Position numbers and translations under genes: made by a program. Below the pieces are notes generated by a model that saw only the letters and a program-made list of their open reading frames with translations, did not search any database and was not told the origin of the DNA. DNA of 64,000 bases from Myxococcales bacterium (GTDB lineage Bacteria; Myxococcota_A; Polyangia; Polyangiales; Polyangiaceae), in contig JAEUKE010000174.1 in assembly GCA_016794345.1 (NCBI GenBank), positions 1 to 64,000 on the forward strand. The letters are read 5' to 3'. How positions within the stretch are numbered: the first letter of the stretch is position 1; the number at the start of each line of letters is the position of its first letter. Positions 17,126 to 25,169 of the stretch are shown one piece after another.

Positions 17126-17620
17126 TCACTCCACTTCCGGCGCGTCACCGCGGAGCCCGGCGCGAAGGAAATCACCCATCCCCATCGCGAGGTCCGCCGG
17201 CAGCTCGCCGGCACCGAACGCCTTTACCTCGCGGATCTCCAGCCCGTTGAGGGGCGGCCGGGACGGAGCGTCGACCTTCGCACGCACGACGACCGTCACC
17301 GCGTGGAAGCGCGGGTCGCGATCCGGTCGGCTGTAGACGCCCACGAGGGTCCCCATCGTCGCGCGTTCGATTCCCGCTTCCTCCAGGAGCTCCCGATGGA
17401 ACGTGGAGACCAAGGTCTCGCCCCACTCCACCGTGCCTCCGGGGAGCGCCCAGGTGCCGGTGTCGCCTCTTCGAATCAGCACGACCCGCCCGTCCTCCTG
17501 CTCGGCCACCACCGCGAGCCCCACGACGGGCCGCCGCAGCACGTGGCGGAGGATCTCTTTGCCGAGCCCGACGACGCTCTTCGGGAGCAGCGAGAGGGGT
17601 GCGAGCGACCGAGTTTGCAC
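17126..17620 (-). CDS. Nudix hydrolase
   Basis: This 164-residue protein carries a perfect Nudix box: GTVEWGE then RELLEEAGI, matching Gx5Ex7REUxEExGU. The box begins near residue 61. These enzymes cleave nucleoside diphosphates linked to another group; the substrate is not predictable. It is divergent from the pruA-like gene with 42 bases between the two starts. Confidence 0.9.
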   Translation of the reverse strand: MQTRSLAPLSLLPKSVVGLGKEILRHVLRRPVVGLAVVAEQEDGRVVLIRRGDTGTWALPGGTVEWGETLVSTFHRELLEEAGIERATMGTLVGVYSRPDRDPRFHAVTVVVRAKVDAPSRPPLNGLEIREVKAFGAGELPADLAMGMGDFLRAGLRGDAPEVE

Positions 17621-17662
17621 CGCGGCACTCTATCGCAGGCGGAGGTTGTATGCTGCAGCGCC

Positions 17663-19288
17663 ATGTCGGACCCGAGCCTGCCGCCGCCGCCGCACAACGA
17701 ACCCGTCCGCGCCTACGCGCCCGGCAGCCCGGAGCGCACCGACCTCAAGGCCGAGCTCACGCGGATGCGCGGCGAGGTCGCCGACATCCCGATGGTCATC
17801 GGCGGGGCCGAGGTCCGCACGACGACCCAGATCGACGTCCGCTCCCCACACGATCGACAGCTCCTGCTCGGGCGCGCGCACGAGGGCTCGGCCGAGCACG
17901 CGGAGCGGGCGATCAAGGCAGCGCTCGGCGCCCATCCAACGTGGTCCTCGATGCCGCAGCGCGAGCGCGCCGGTGTCTTCCTGCGCGCGGCGGAGCTGGC
18001 TGCGACCACCTGGCGCGCGCGCCTGAACGCCGCGACCATGCTCGGGCAGAGCAAGACCGCCTACCAGGCGGAGATCGACTCGGCGTGTGAGCTCGTCGAC
18101 TTCTGGCGGTTCAACGTCCATTTCGCGAGCAACCTGCTCGAGACGCTGGTGCAGCCGCCGAACACCTGGAATCGGATGGAGTCGCGGCCGCTCGAGGGCT
18201 TCATCGCGGCGATCACGCCGTTCAACTTCACCGCCATCGCAGGGAACCTGCCGACCGCGCCGGCCATCCTCGGCAACACCGTCGTCTGGAAGCCGTCCCC
18301 TCTCGCGTTGCGCAGCGCTCACGTGGTGATGAGCCTGCTGCGAGAGGCGGGCCTGCCCGAAGGGGTCGTCAACCTCGTGATGGGCCCGGCCGAGGAGATC
18401 GTCGGCGCGTGCCTCGACCACCCGAGCCTGGCCGGTGTCCACTTCACCGGGTCGACGAGCGTCTTCCGATCGATCTTCCAGCGGGTGGGGACGAACATCG
18501 CGAAATACCGAAGCTACCCGCGCCTCGTCGGGGAGACCGGCGGCAAGGACTTCGTCTTCGCGCACGCGAGCGCCGACCTCGACGCGCTGGCGGTCGCGCT
18601 CACCCGCGGCGCGTTCGAGTTCCAGGGACAGAAGTGCTCCGCCGCGTCGCGCGCGTACGTCCCGCGCTCCATCTGGCCGAGCCTGCGCGATCGCCTGGTC
18701 GCGCTGATGGACACGATCCGCGTCGGCGACGTGACCGACTTCCGCAACCTGATGGGCGCGGTGATCGACGCGCGGGCGTTCGCGCGACACCGCGGCGTGA
18801 TCGAAGAGGTGAAGGCGTCGAGCGCGGACGCGCTCGTCCACGGCGGCAAGACCGACGACGAGATCGGCTACTTCGTCCACCCCACGCTCGTCGAGTCGGA
18901 CAGCCCTCGGTCCCGCCTCATGACGGAGGAGTTCTTCGGGCCCATCCTCACGGTCTGGGTCTACGAGGACGGCCGCGAGGACGAGGCGCTGACCGAGTGC
19001 AACGAGAGCAGCAACTATGCCCTCACCGGCTCGGTGTTCGCGCGCGAGCGCGTCTTCGTCGAGCGCGCCACCGCCCGCCTGCGCGACGCGGCGGGGAACT
19101 TCTACATCAACGACAAGCCGACCGGCGCGGTCGTGGGCCAGCAGCCTTTCGGCGGAGGCCGAGGCTCCGGCACGAACGACAAGGCTGGCAGCGCGCTGAA
19201 CCTCTACCGGTGGATGAGCCCGCGCGCGATCAAAGAGACGTTCGTCCCCCCGACCGAGCTCGGCTACCCGAGCATGCTCGAGCCGTAG
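17663..19288 (+). CDS. pruA: 1-pyrroline-5-carboxylate (glutamate semialdehyde) dehydrogenase
   Basis: This 541-residue aldehyde dehydrogenase matches the stand-alone P5CDH type: the catalytic Glu in GETGGKDFVF (E291) and the nucleophile in QGQKCSAASR (C325). The PFNFTAIAGNLPTAPAI segment and PTGAVVGQQPFGGGRGSGTNDKAG are diagnostic of P5CDH rather than other ALDHs. It oxidises glutamate-5-semialdehyde to glutamate in proline breakdown. It lacks the proline dehydrogenase half found in fused PutA, and no PRODH gene is in the window. The start at 17663 was chosen by homology to family length; the open frame upstream is a shadow. Confidence 0.93.
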   Translation: MSDPSLPPPPHNEPVRAYAPGSPERTDLKAELTRMRGEVADIPMVIGGAEVRTTTQIDVRSPHDRQLLLGRAHEGSAEHAERAIKAALGAHPTWSSMPQRERAGVFLRAAELAATTWRARLNAATMLGQSKTAYQAEIDSACELVDFWRFNVHFASNLLETLVQPPNTWNRMESRPLEGFIAAITPFNFTAIAGNLPTAPAILGNTVVWKPSPLALRSAHVVMSLLREAGLPEGVVNLVMGPAEEIVGACLDHPSLAGVHFTGSTSVFRSIFQRVGTNIAKYRSYPRLVGETGGKDFVFAHASADLDALAVALTRGAFEFQGQKCSAASRAYVPRSIWPSLRDRLVALMDTIRVGDVTDFRNLMGAVIDARAFARHRGVIEEVKASSADALVHGGKTDDEIGYFVHPTLVESDSPRSRLMTEEFFGPILTVWVYEDGREDEALTECNESSNYALTGSVFARERVFVERATARLRDAAGNFYINDKPTGAVVGQQPFGGGRGSGTNDKAGSALNLYRWMSPRAIKETFVPPTELGYPSMLEP

Positions 19289-19326
19289 CGAAACGGCACA
19301 GCCCTCCGGGCTCCTCAAAAAGCAGG

Positions 19327-19356
19327 CCGTGCGCCCCAAGCGCACGGTTTGCCTCT
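19327..19356 (+). terminator. Intrinsic terminator after pruA
   Basis: A perfect 8-bp stem CCGTGCGC / GCGCACGG with a 5-base loop is followed by TTTGCCTCTT, starting about 40 bases after the pruA stop. Confidence 0.7.
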
Positions 19357-19384
19357 TGAAGCTGGCTGCTCCCCTGACTAGGAG
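19356..19384 (+). promoter_or_regulatory. Possible promoter for the PPC-domain lipoprotein
   Basis: TTGAAG and TAGGAG are spaced by 17 bases, placing a start about 60 bases before the gene. The -35 box matches at four of six positions, the -10 box poorly. Confidence 0.3.
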
Positions 19385-19454
19385 TGTTGCTTCCTTGAGA
19401 ACTGGTCGATCGAGGCACTCCGAGGGGGGCCCGTCGACGCTACCGGAGGCACCA

Positions 19455-20957
19455 ATGAAGTCGAACATTCTTGCAGGTTTGAGCGTCCTGGGGTTGTCCG
19501 TCGCCGCGTTCGTCGCGGTCGGCTGCGGTGACGACTCCGGTGCCGGCGGCAGCGGCGGCAGCGGCGGGTCGACGACGTCGACCACCACGAGCAGCAAGGC
19601 GACCGGCGTCACGGGCGCCACGGTCACGTCCACCGTCAGCACGGGCACGGGCATGATGGGCGACGGCAACGACACGTTCGCCGAAGCCGACCCGATGGAA
19701 GAGTCCATGGGCGTCCCGTTCGTCGCCGACTCGGCCGAGCTGAACCCGCCGGACACGGACGTCGACTTCTACACGTTCAACGGCCTCGCGGGCGTCGCCA
19801 GCATCGTCGCCTACTCCAAGCCCGACGGCGATCCCTTCGCCTCGACCGACCCCGACATCGTGTTCGAGCTCTACGACTCGGGCATGAACCTCATCGCGAC
19901 GAACGACGACCCGTACCCGCGCGACACGCAGGACTCGAACATCATCACGGTCCTCCCGGAGGACGGCACGTATTACCTGAAGGTCTCCGAGTTCTGCGCC
20001 ACGCCGAACGCCGGCTGCGACGCCGCCTACTACGACGGCCTGGACGACCTCACGTACGGCGTCGAGATCTACATGGAAGCGGCTGGCGCCCTCGCCAACC
20101 CGATCCAGGAGGCCGAGCCGAACGATACGGTTGCCAACGCCACGCCGGCGAACCTGCTCGAGACCACTACGGCGGGCCAGTATTTCGCCACCCTCGCGTA
20201 CGGCGAGTTCGGCTCGATGACCGACACCGAGTACTTCTCGTTCACCGCGCCGAACAACGTGCCGATCACCCTCGGCGGCCGCCTGACGACCAACATCGTC
20301 TTCCAGCCCCCGGGCAAGACGGCCGGCAGCGGCTCGGCGCGCTTCACCGGCGTCGTCCGCCTCGAGGACACGATGGGCAACATCGTCGCCCTGCAGGACT
20401 GGTCGACCGAGACGGACGCGACGGACTACGCGGAGATCACCGCGGCGCCGCTCGAACCGGGCGTCAACTACGTCGTCCGCGTCACCGGCGGCCCGAACGA
20501 GGCCGACGGCCCGCTCGCGCCGTTCTTCGTCTACTCGCACGGCGTCAGCGAGGGTAACCCCCTCGAGACCGCCGACGTGACGAACAACCTCCCGGCCACG
20601 CCGGAGGTTCTCGTGCACCCCTCGGGCGACACCGACAGCTACTTCGTCGACGGCAACCTGGGCGCGGGCGACACCGACCACTACCAGATCGCGGTCGAGG
20701 GCCAGCCGATGTTCGCTTACACCTGCATCGCGCAGCGCGGCGGCTCGGGCATCCGCGGCCTCACGGTCGACATCCTCGACGCGGGCGGCGACGTCATCTC
20801 CACCGGCACGGAGGACGCGACGACGCAGCTCTTCGTGTTCGACGTCGACCCGATGGGCGAGACGAACCTGACCGTGCGCATCACGAAGACCTCGCAAGAC
20901 GCGCTCGTGACGGGCGACTACTACCGCTGCGGCTTCAACTTCTACACGCCGCAGTGA
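19455..20957 (+). CDS. Lipoprotein with pre-peptidase C-terminal (PPC)-like domains
   Basis: This 500-residue protein has a lipobox (AVGCGDD) and a Gly/Ser/Thr spacer. It then has repeated beta-rich domains typical of the PPC fold: DTDVDFYTFNGLAGVASIVAYS...FELYDSGMNLIATNDD...YYLKVSEF, then TDTEYFSFTAPN, then DTDHYQIAVEGQP. I count three such repeats, each opening with a short EAEPNDT or DTD motif. PPC domains often accompany secreted proteases but no protease domain is present. It is a surface lipoprotein of unknown role. GGAGG lies about 6 bases before the ATG. A terminator follows at 20991. Confidence 0.85.
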   Translation: MKSNILAGLSVLGLSVAAFVAVGCGDDSGAGGSGGSGGSTTSTTTSSKATGVTGATVTSTVSTGTGMMGDGNDTFAEADPMEESMGVPFVADSAELNPPDTDVDFYTFNGLAGVASIVAYSKPDGDPFASTDPDIVFELYDSGMNLIATNDDPYPRDTQDSNIITVLPEDGTYYLKVSEFCATPNAGCDAAYYDGLDDLTYGVEIYMEAAGALANPIQEAEPNDTVANATPANLLETTTAGQYFATLAYGEFGSMTDTEYFSFTAPNNVPITLGGRLTTNIVFQPPGKTAGSGSARFTGVVRLEDTMGNIVALQDWSTETDATDYAEITAAPLEPGVNYVVRVTGGPNEADGPLAPFFVYSHGVSEGNPLETADVTNNLPATPEVLVHPSGDTDSYFVDGNLGAGDTDHYQIAVEGQPMFAYTCIAQRGGSGIRGLTVDILDAGGDVISTGTEDATTQLFVFDVDPMGETNLTVRITKTSQDALVTGDYYRCGFNFYTPQ

Positions 20958-20990
20958 ACGCGACGAGGCGCTGAACAAGCGCTGGAGAGA

Positions 20991-21020
20991 AAGGCGCGGC
21001 TCCTCGGAGTCGCGCCTTTC
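20991..21020 (+). terminator. Intrinsic-type terminator
   Basis: A long stem of about 13 bp (AAAGGCGCGGCTC paired with GAGTCGCGCCTTT, one G-T wobble) with a 4-base loop. The run of A before and T after makes it usable in both directions, which fits its place between two convergent genes (20957 and 21102). Confidence 0.75.
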
Positions 21021-21101
21021 GCATTCCATCCTCCCGTTGCGCGGGCCAGCCGGCGCTCTGGCGGCTCGGCCGGGCGCCCGTTCACGAACCTGACAGCTCC
21101 G

Positions 21102-24023
21102 TCAGTCCGTGTCGTAGAGGCCGAGCTTGTGGCGGAGCTCGAAGGCCGCGTCCGACACGGCGAACGCGAGGATCTCGAGCTCCCGGTCGCGTTGCTCCTC
21201 CGCGTCGCCGGGCAGCGTCCGCGCGGTCTCGATCGCGACCGAGACCTTGCCTGCGAGCAAGAAGCCGGCGCGCAAGGCGGCGCGCTCCGCGGCGCGGACG
21301 AACGCGCCGATATCGGCGCGGGCGCCGGCGGTGTCGAAGTCGATCACGGCCTCCTCCAGGGCCGACTCGTCGTCGTCGCCGAGGTTGTCCTTCACGCCGG
21401 GCAAGAGGAGCTCGACGAGCGGGCGCAGCCGGTCGGGGATGGGCGTATCCGGGACCGCCACGACGACGGCGGTCACGAAACACGCCGCGAGATCGTCGAC
21501 GTCCGCGCAGAGGCGCACGAGGCGGTGCTCGGGCCGCTGCATGGCGAGGTGGAAGCCGGCCAGGAAGGAGAGCTCGGCCAGCGTGCGACCGCGCAGCGCT
21601 CCCGACCCCACGACGGTGGTGGGAAGCTCGCGCAGCGCCGGCGTCATGGTGAGGGCGCTCGAGTCGTCCAGGTAGACACGCGGGACAGGGACCGAGAGCG
21701 CCTTCGCGGCCCAGAACACACAACGCGCCGCGGTGACCGTGCTCGTCTCGGGGTCGGCGAGCTGCGCATCGTCGAGCGGGACCAACCGGCCTGCGCGGCG
21801 AGCCACACCCGTGAGCGCAGCGGCGATCGCAGGACCGGCGGCGGAAAAGATCCGCGCGACCGGCTCGACCATCTCGTCCTCCGCGCCGGGCTCGAGCGCT
21901 TGCCGGAGGAGCGCCCAGTCTTCCTCGGTCAGGGCCCCACGCGGACGGTCCGCGATCGCCTGCGCACCGAGGACGGCTCGAGCACGGTCCGAGGCAGCGC
22001 CGAGGTGCGCCAGCACGGCCGCCACGTCCGCGGCGCGCTCGAGCCGTTCGGTCCGCATGAAGAGATCGAACAGCCCGCGATGCACCTCGGCCCGCGACGG
22101 GCCGAGCGCGGACTGCGCGAGGAGGTGGACGATGGCGCGGTCGAGGTCGCCGACGGCCTGAGCGAGCGTCGCGGCCTTGGCGCGAGCGACCGGCTCGCGG
22201 GGGCGCGCTCGAACCGCGACCTCGAAGGCCTCGAGCGCGCCGGCGGGGTCCTCCAGGTGATCTTCGAGGAGCACGCCGAGGCGGCGACCGATCTCGTGCT
22301 CGAGGCCTGCGCGGAGCGAGTCGTCGGTGATGCGCGGGAGCCGATCGAGCATGCGACGATACGCGCCCTCGAGCTCGCTCCACTCCTGTCGCTCGGCCAA
22401 GAGCTCGCTCAAGAGCGCGAGCGGCTCGAGCTGCGAAGGGTGAGCCTCGAGCGCAGCCTCCAGCACGTCGAGCGCCTCGTCCTCGCGCTTGTGTTTCGTC
22501 ACGAGGTCGCGAGCGAGCGAGAAGAGGAGCGCACCGCGCTCGGTCTCGTCCGGCTCGAGGTCGGCGAGGCGCCGCCGGAGCGCGAGGGCGTCCTCCGTTC
22601 GGCCCTCCCGCTGCGCGAGGTCGAGCAAGAGGCGCTGGACCGAGAGCTCCGCCGGCGCGATCGCCGCCGCCTGCTCGAGGGCCTCCCGGGCGCGCAAGGT
22701 GTCGCCCACGTCCTCGAGCCACGATCGAGCGAACACGACGAGCGCGCGAGCCGTCTCGATGGGGTCGTCGATCCGGGCGAGGATACGCTGCTGGATCGCC
22801 GCGGCCGCGCGGTGGTCCTTTTCGCCGAAGTAGAGGCTGAGCAACGTCTTCATCACGCTGTCGCCGCCCTCGATCGTCGGATCGAGGCCGAGCCCCTTCT
22901 CGAAGCTGGCGATCGCCTCGCGGGCCTTGCCTTGCCGCAGCTTCACCTCACCGATGCGCACGTAGATGCGGGCGCGGTCGGCGTCGCTGTCGGCCGCTCC
23001 GGCCGCGAGCGCGAGGGCCTTGCGGTAGCGCGCGAGCGCTTCCTCGTCTTTGCCCTCGCGAGCCAGGTCGTCCGCCTCCGCGATGATGGCGCCGGCGCCC
23101 GGTGGGGGCGCGGGCACGGACGGCGCGGCAGGAGGGACGTCCGGCGCCGGAGGAGGCGCGACCTCGGCGACCGGCTGCCCGGCGACCGGCTGCTCGGCAG
23201 CGGAGGGCTCGGCGGAGGAGGGCTCCGGCTCGGCGGCGACCGGCGGCGGCTCCGGTGAGGGTTGAGGCTCGGCCTCCACTGCCGGCGGCGGCTCCGGTGA
23301 GGGTTGAGGCTCGGCCTCCACGGCTGCCGGCTCGGCGGTGAGCTCGCCGCCGTCACCTTCGAGCACCACGAACGAGACATCGAGCCCGCCGTAGGCCATG
23401 GCGGGCACCGCGCCGAGGACGTGCCCGCTCTCGCGGACGGTCTCGTAGAGCGCGGCCGCCGTGAGGCCCGTGCGTGGGTCGGCGCCGTCCAGCGCTTCGA
23501 GCATCGCGCGGGTGAACGGCGAGCAAGCCGGCGCGTCGAGCTCGGCGGCCTGCGAGCACCGGCGGACTCCGACCAGGAGCTCCGTCTCGCTCGCCTTCTG
23601 CGCAGCGCGAGCGAGCCTCGCGACCTCCATCGGCTCGAGCTCGTCGGTCCCGGGATCGATGCGGAGATCGAGCACGGCGACGACCGGCCCCTCGACGCCA
23701 TCCCGGAGGGCAGCGAGGATGTCCGCGAGGGCGTCACCGGTGTCCGGGTGCTCGGTGTCGAGCAGGAGGAGGAGCTCCCCGTCGGCTCGCATCGCTCGGG
23801 CCGAGACGTACAGGAGCACCTCGTCGGCCGGCGGCTGCGTGTCGGCGAGGCGCTCCTCGATCTGCGCCGCGAGATCGTCGCGGGGGTCGACGTCGTACAG
23901 GATGAACGCGGCGTCGGGCTGGCCGAGGCGCTCGCGCACCGCGTCCGCGTCGAGCATGCCCTGCCCGCCACGGATCTCCGACGTTTGGGCGGTGCACGCG
24001 AGAAACGCGATGCGGACGGGCAT
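21102..24023 (-). CDS. Large TPR protein with degenerate caspase-like head
   Basis: This 973-residue protein has no signal peptide. Residues 1-220 follow the order of caspase-like (C14) domains: the strand LLYVSARAM (70-78) lies where SGHG normally sits, VVAVLDLRIDPG (114-125) where the LDCCHSG motif sits, and CSPFTRAMLEALDG followed by LTAAALYETVRE (167-199) matches the small-subunit end. Both catalytic residues are thus absent. Residues about 230-370 form a Pro/Glu/Ala linker with a 14-residue direct repeat, then many TPR-like units (370-800), then a helical C-terminal domain. The start at 24023 was chosen because longer frames overlap the lipoprotein gene. It is likely a scaffold; its function is unknown. 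Confidence 0.85.
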   Translation of the reverse strand: MPVRIAFLACTAQTSEIRGGQGMLDADAVRERLGQPDAAFILYDVDPRDDLAAQIEERLADTQPPADEVLLYVSARAMRADGELLLLLDTEHPDTGDALADILAALRDGVEGPVVAVLDLRIDPGTDELEPMEVARLARAAQKASETELLVGVRRCSQAAELDAPACSPFTRAMLEALDGADPRTGLTAAALYETVRESGHVLGAVPAMAYGGLDVSFVVLEGDGGELTAEPAAVEAEPQPSPEPPPAVEAEPQPSPEPPPVAAEPEPSSAEPSAAEQPVAGQPVAEVAPPPAPDVPPAAPSVPAPPPGAGAIIAEADDLAREGKDEEALARYRKALALAAGAADSDADRARIYVRIGEVKLRQGKAREAIASFEKGLGLDPTIEGGDSVMKTLLSLYFGEKDHRAAAAIQQRILARIDDPIETARALVVFARSWLEDVGDTLRAREALEQAAAIAPAELSVQRLLLDLAQREGRTEDALALRRRLADLEPDETERGALLFSLARDLVTKHKREDEALDVLEAALEAHPSQLEPLALLSELLAERQEWSELEGAYRRMLDRLPRITDDSLRAGLEHEIGRRLGVLLEDHLEDPAGALEAFEVAVRARPREPVARAKAATLAQAVGDLDRAIVHLLAQSALGPSRAEVHRGLFDLFMRTERLERAADVAAVLAHLGAASDRARAVLGAQAIADRPRGALTEEDWALLRQALEPGAEDEMVEPVARIFSAAGPAIAAALTGVARRAGRLVPLDDAQLADPETSTVTAARCVFWAAKALSVPVPRVYLDDSSALTMTPALRELPTTVVGSGALRGRTLAELSFLAGFHLAMQRPEHRLVRLCADVDDLAACFVTAVVVAVPDTPIPDRLRPLVELLLPGVKDNLGDDDESALEEAVIDFDTAGARADIGAFVRAAERAALRAGFLLAGKVSVAIETARTLPGDAEEQRDRELEILAFAVSDAAFELRHKLGLYDTD
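23241..23324. repeat. Two-copy 42-bp direct repeat inside the TPR gene
   Basis: Two nearly identical 42-base units in tandem encode the 14-residue unit (EPQPSPEPPPAVEA) of the Pro-rich linker. Near-identity at the DNA level indicates recent slippage or duplication. Confidence 0.8.
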
Positions 24024-24058
24024 GGTCCTGTTCGGGTCGGCGCCGCGTTCGGCCAAAC

Positions 24059-24337
24059 CTAGCTCTCCCCGCCGTTCATGCAGGCCTCCACCGACTGTGC
24101 CTCCTCCGCCGAGATGAAGCAGACGTTGTCGGTGAAATCGAGGAGGCACTCGGCGTACTGCTCGCGCTGCCCCGAGCACTCGGACTGCGCTTCCGTGACA
24201 CCCTGGTCATCATCTTCGGGCAGCCCTTGGGCGCAGCCGCTGGCCTCCGCCTCTTCGGCGACCTCGTCGCAGACGTTGTCGCAGCCGGCCGCGAAGAAGG
24301 AGATGCCGGCGATGACGATGGCTCGGACCGCTCGCAT
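24059..24337 (-). CDS. Small Cys-rich lipoprotein, third of three tandem paralogues
   Basis: This 92-residue protein has a lipobox (FFAAGC) and then CDNVCDEV, a spaced set of cysteines (SGCAQG, ECSGQ, AECLLDF, NVCFI, EACMN). The layout matches the two neighbours at 24448 and 24708: CxxxCDE/D first, CxxCLL in the middle and two final cysteines. Function unknown. It lies directly upstream of the caspase-like/TPR gene on the same strand, 35 bases away, so it may be in the same operon. Confidence 0.75.
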   Translation of the reverse strand: MRAVRAIVIAGISFFAAGCDNVCDEVAEEAEASGCAQGLPEDDDQGVTEAQSECSGQREQYAECLLDFTDNVCFISAEEAQSVEACMNGGES

Positions 24338-24447
24338 GGGCAAGGAACGTAGACGATCGAGGTCCCGCGGCGCCACAGGACTCTTGGGGACCTTTTCGGA
24401 GTCCCTGAGCAGGGGCGGCCCCGCTCGGAGCGACAGGACGACGGAGG

Positions 24448-24711
24448 TCAGGGCGGGCAGTCGGCGGCGCACGAAGCGGCAGCCTCGCCGTAGCCCTTCG
24501 CGTCGCAGAGGCTCTTCCCCGAGGCGAGGAGGCAGTCTGCGCAGTTGGCCTCCACGTCGGTGCACTCGTCCCCGGTGTCTCCGCCCGCGGAGCCGCCTTG
24601 ACCGGCGGCCGGGCACGCGGCGAGCTCGTCCACGAGGTCGTCACATCGGGTGGCGCAGCCCCACGCCACGAGGGCGACGAGCGCCGCGGCGCACGCGAGC
24701 CAGACCCTCAT
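24448..24711 (-). CDS. Small Cys-rich lipoprotein, second of three
   Basis: This 87-residue paralogue has a lipobox (LVAWGC), then ATRCDDLVDELAAC, a Gly-rich spacer, then ECTDVEANCADCLLASGKSLC and a final ASCAADC. It starts inside the stop of the upstream paralogue (ATGA at 24708-24711), so the two are translationally coupled. The longer open frame upstream is a shadow. Function unknown. Confidence 0.75.
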   Translation of the reverse strand: MRVWLACAAALVALVAWGCATRCDDLVDELAACPAAGQGGSAGGDTGDECTDVEANCADCLLASGKSLCDAKGYGEAAASCAADCPP

Positions 24712-24992
24712 GGCGTGACGTCCTCGCACTCGGCGATGCAGGCCGTGCGAGCGGCCAGATCCCCCTGCGGATCGCAGAGATCCTCGTTGGACTCGAGGAG
24801 ACAACCCGCGCACTTGTCCTCCGCGTCCGAGCAGTCGTCCTCCGTCGCCGCGCTTCCGCCTCCCTCCCCCGTTTGGGCGCATTTGGCGCGCTCCGTGGCG
24901 AGCTCATCACACTTGTTGCTGCACGCGGCCGTCGCGCTCGCGAGGAGCGCGGTGAGAAAAAGGGCTTTTGCTCGGGAGAGAATCATGACCAT
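24708..24992 (-). CDS. Small Cys-rich lipoprotein, first of three
   Basis: This 94-residue paralogue has a signal peptide with lipobox (SATAAC), then SNKCDELATERAKC, a Gly-rich spacer, DCSDAEDKCAGCLLESNEDLC and ACIAEC. It shares the CAxCLL core with its neighbour. It heads the group; a second in-frame ATG lies at 24986. Function unknown. Confidence 0.78.
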   Translation of the reverse strand: MVMILSRAKALFLTALLASATAACSNKCDELATERAKCAQTGEGGGSAATEDDCSDAEDKCAGCLLESNEDLCDPQGDLAARTACIAECEDVTP

Positions 24993-25029
24993 CCGTCCAC
25001 TCCGGTTCGCGGCGCATACTAGCCTTCAA

Positions 25030-25049
25030 TCAAGCGCTGTCGCGCTTGA
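25030..25049 (-). terminator. Inverted repeat after the FHA-kinase operon
   Basis: TCAAGCG and CGCTTGA pair perfectly around a 6-base loop, downstream of the kinase gene ending at 25170 and upstream of the first lipoprotein. A second GC-only stem (GCGGGG/CCCCGC) lies at 25080-25097. Either could end the FHA-kinase transcript; T-runs are weak. Confidence 0.4.
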
Positions 25050-25169
25050 AGTTGCGCGGCTCCGCCATCCGCCCTGCGCGCGGGGCCCCGACCCCGCTTG
25101 CCTGCGCTTCGGAGGCCGTGAGCCGGAGCTCATGGCCTCGAGCCGGGTCGGAAACGTGCCGGCTGCGAC

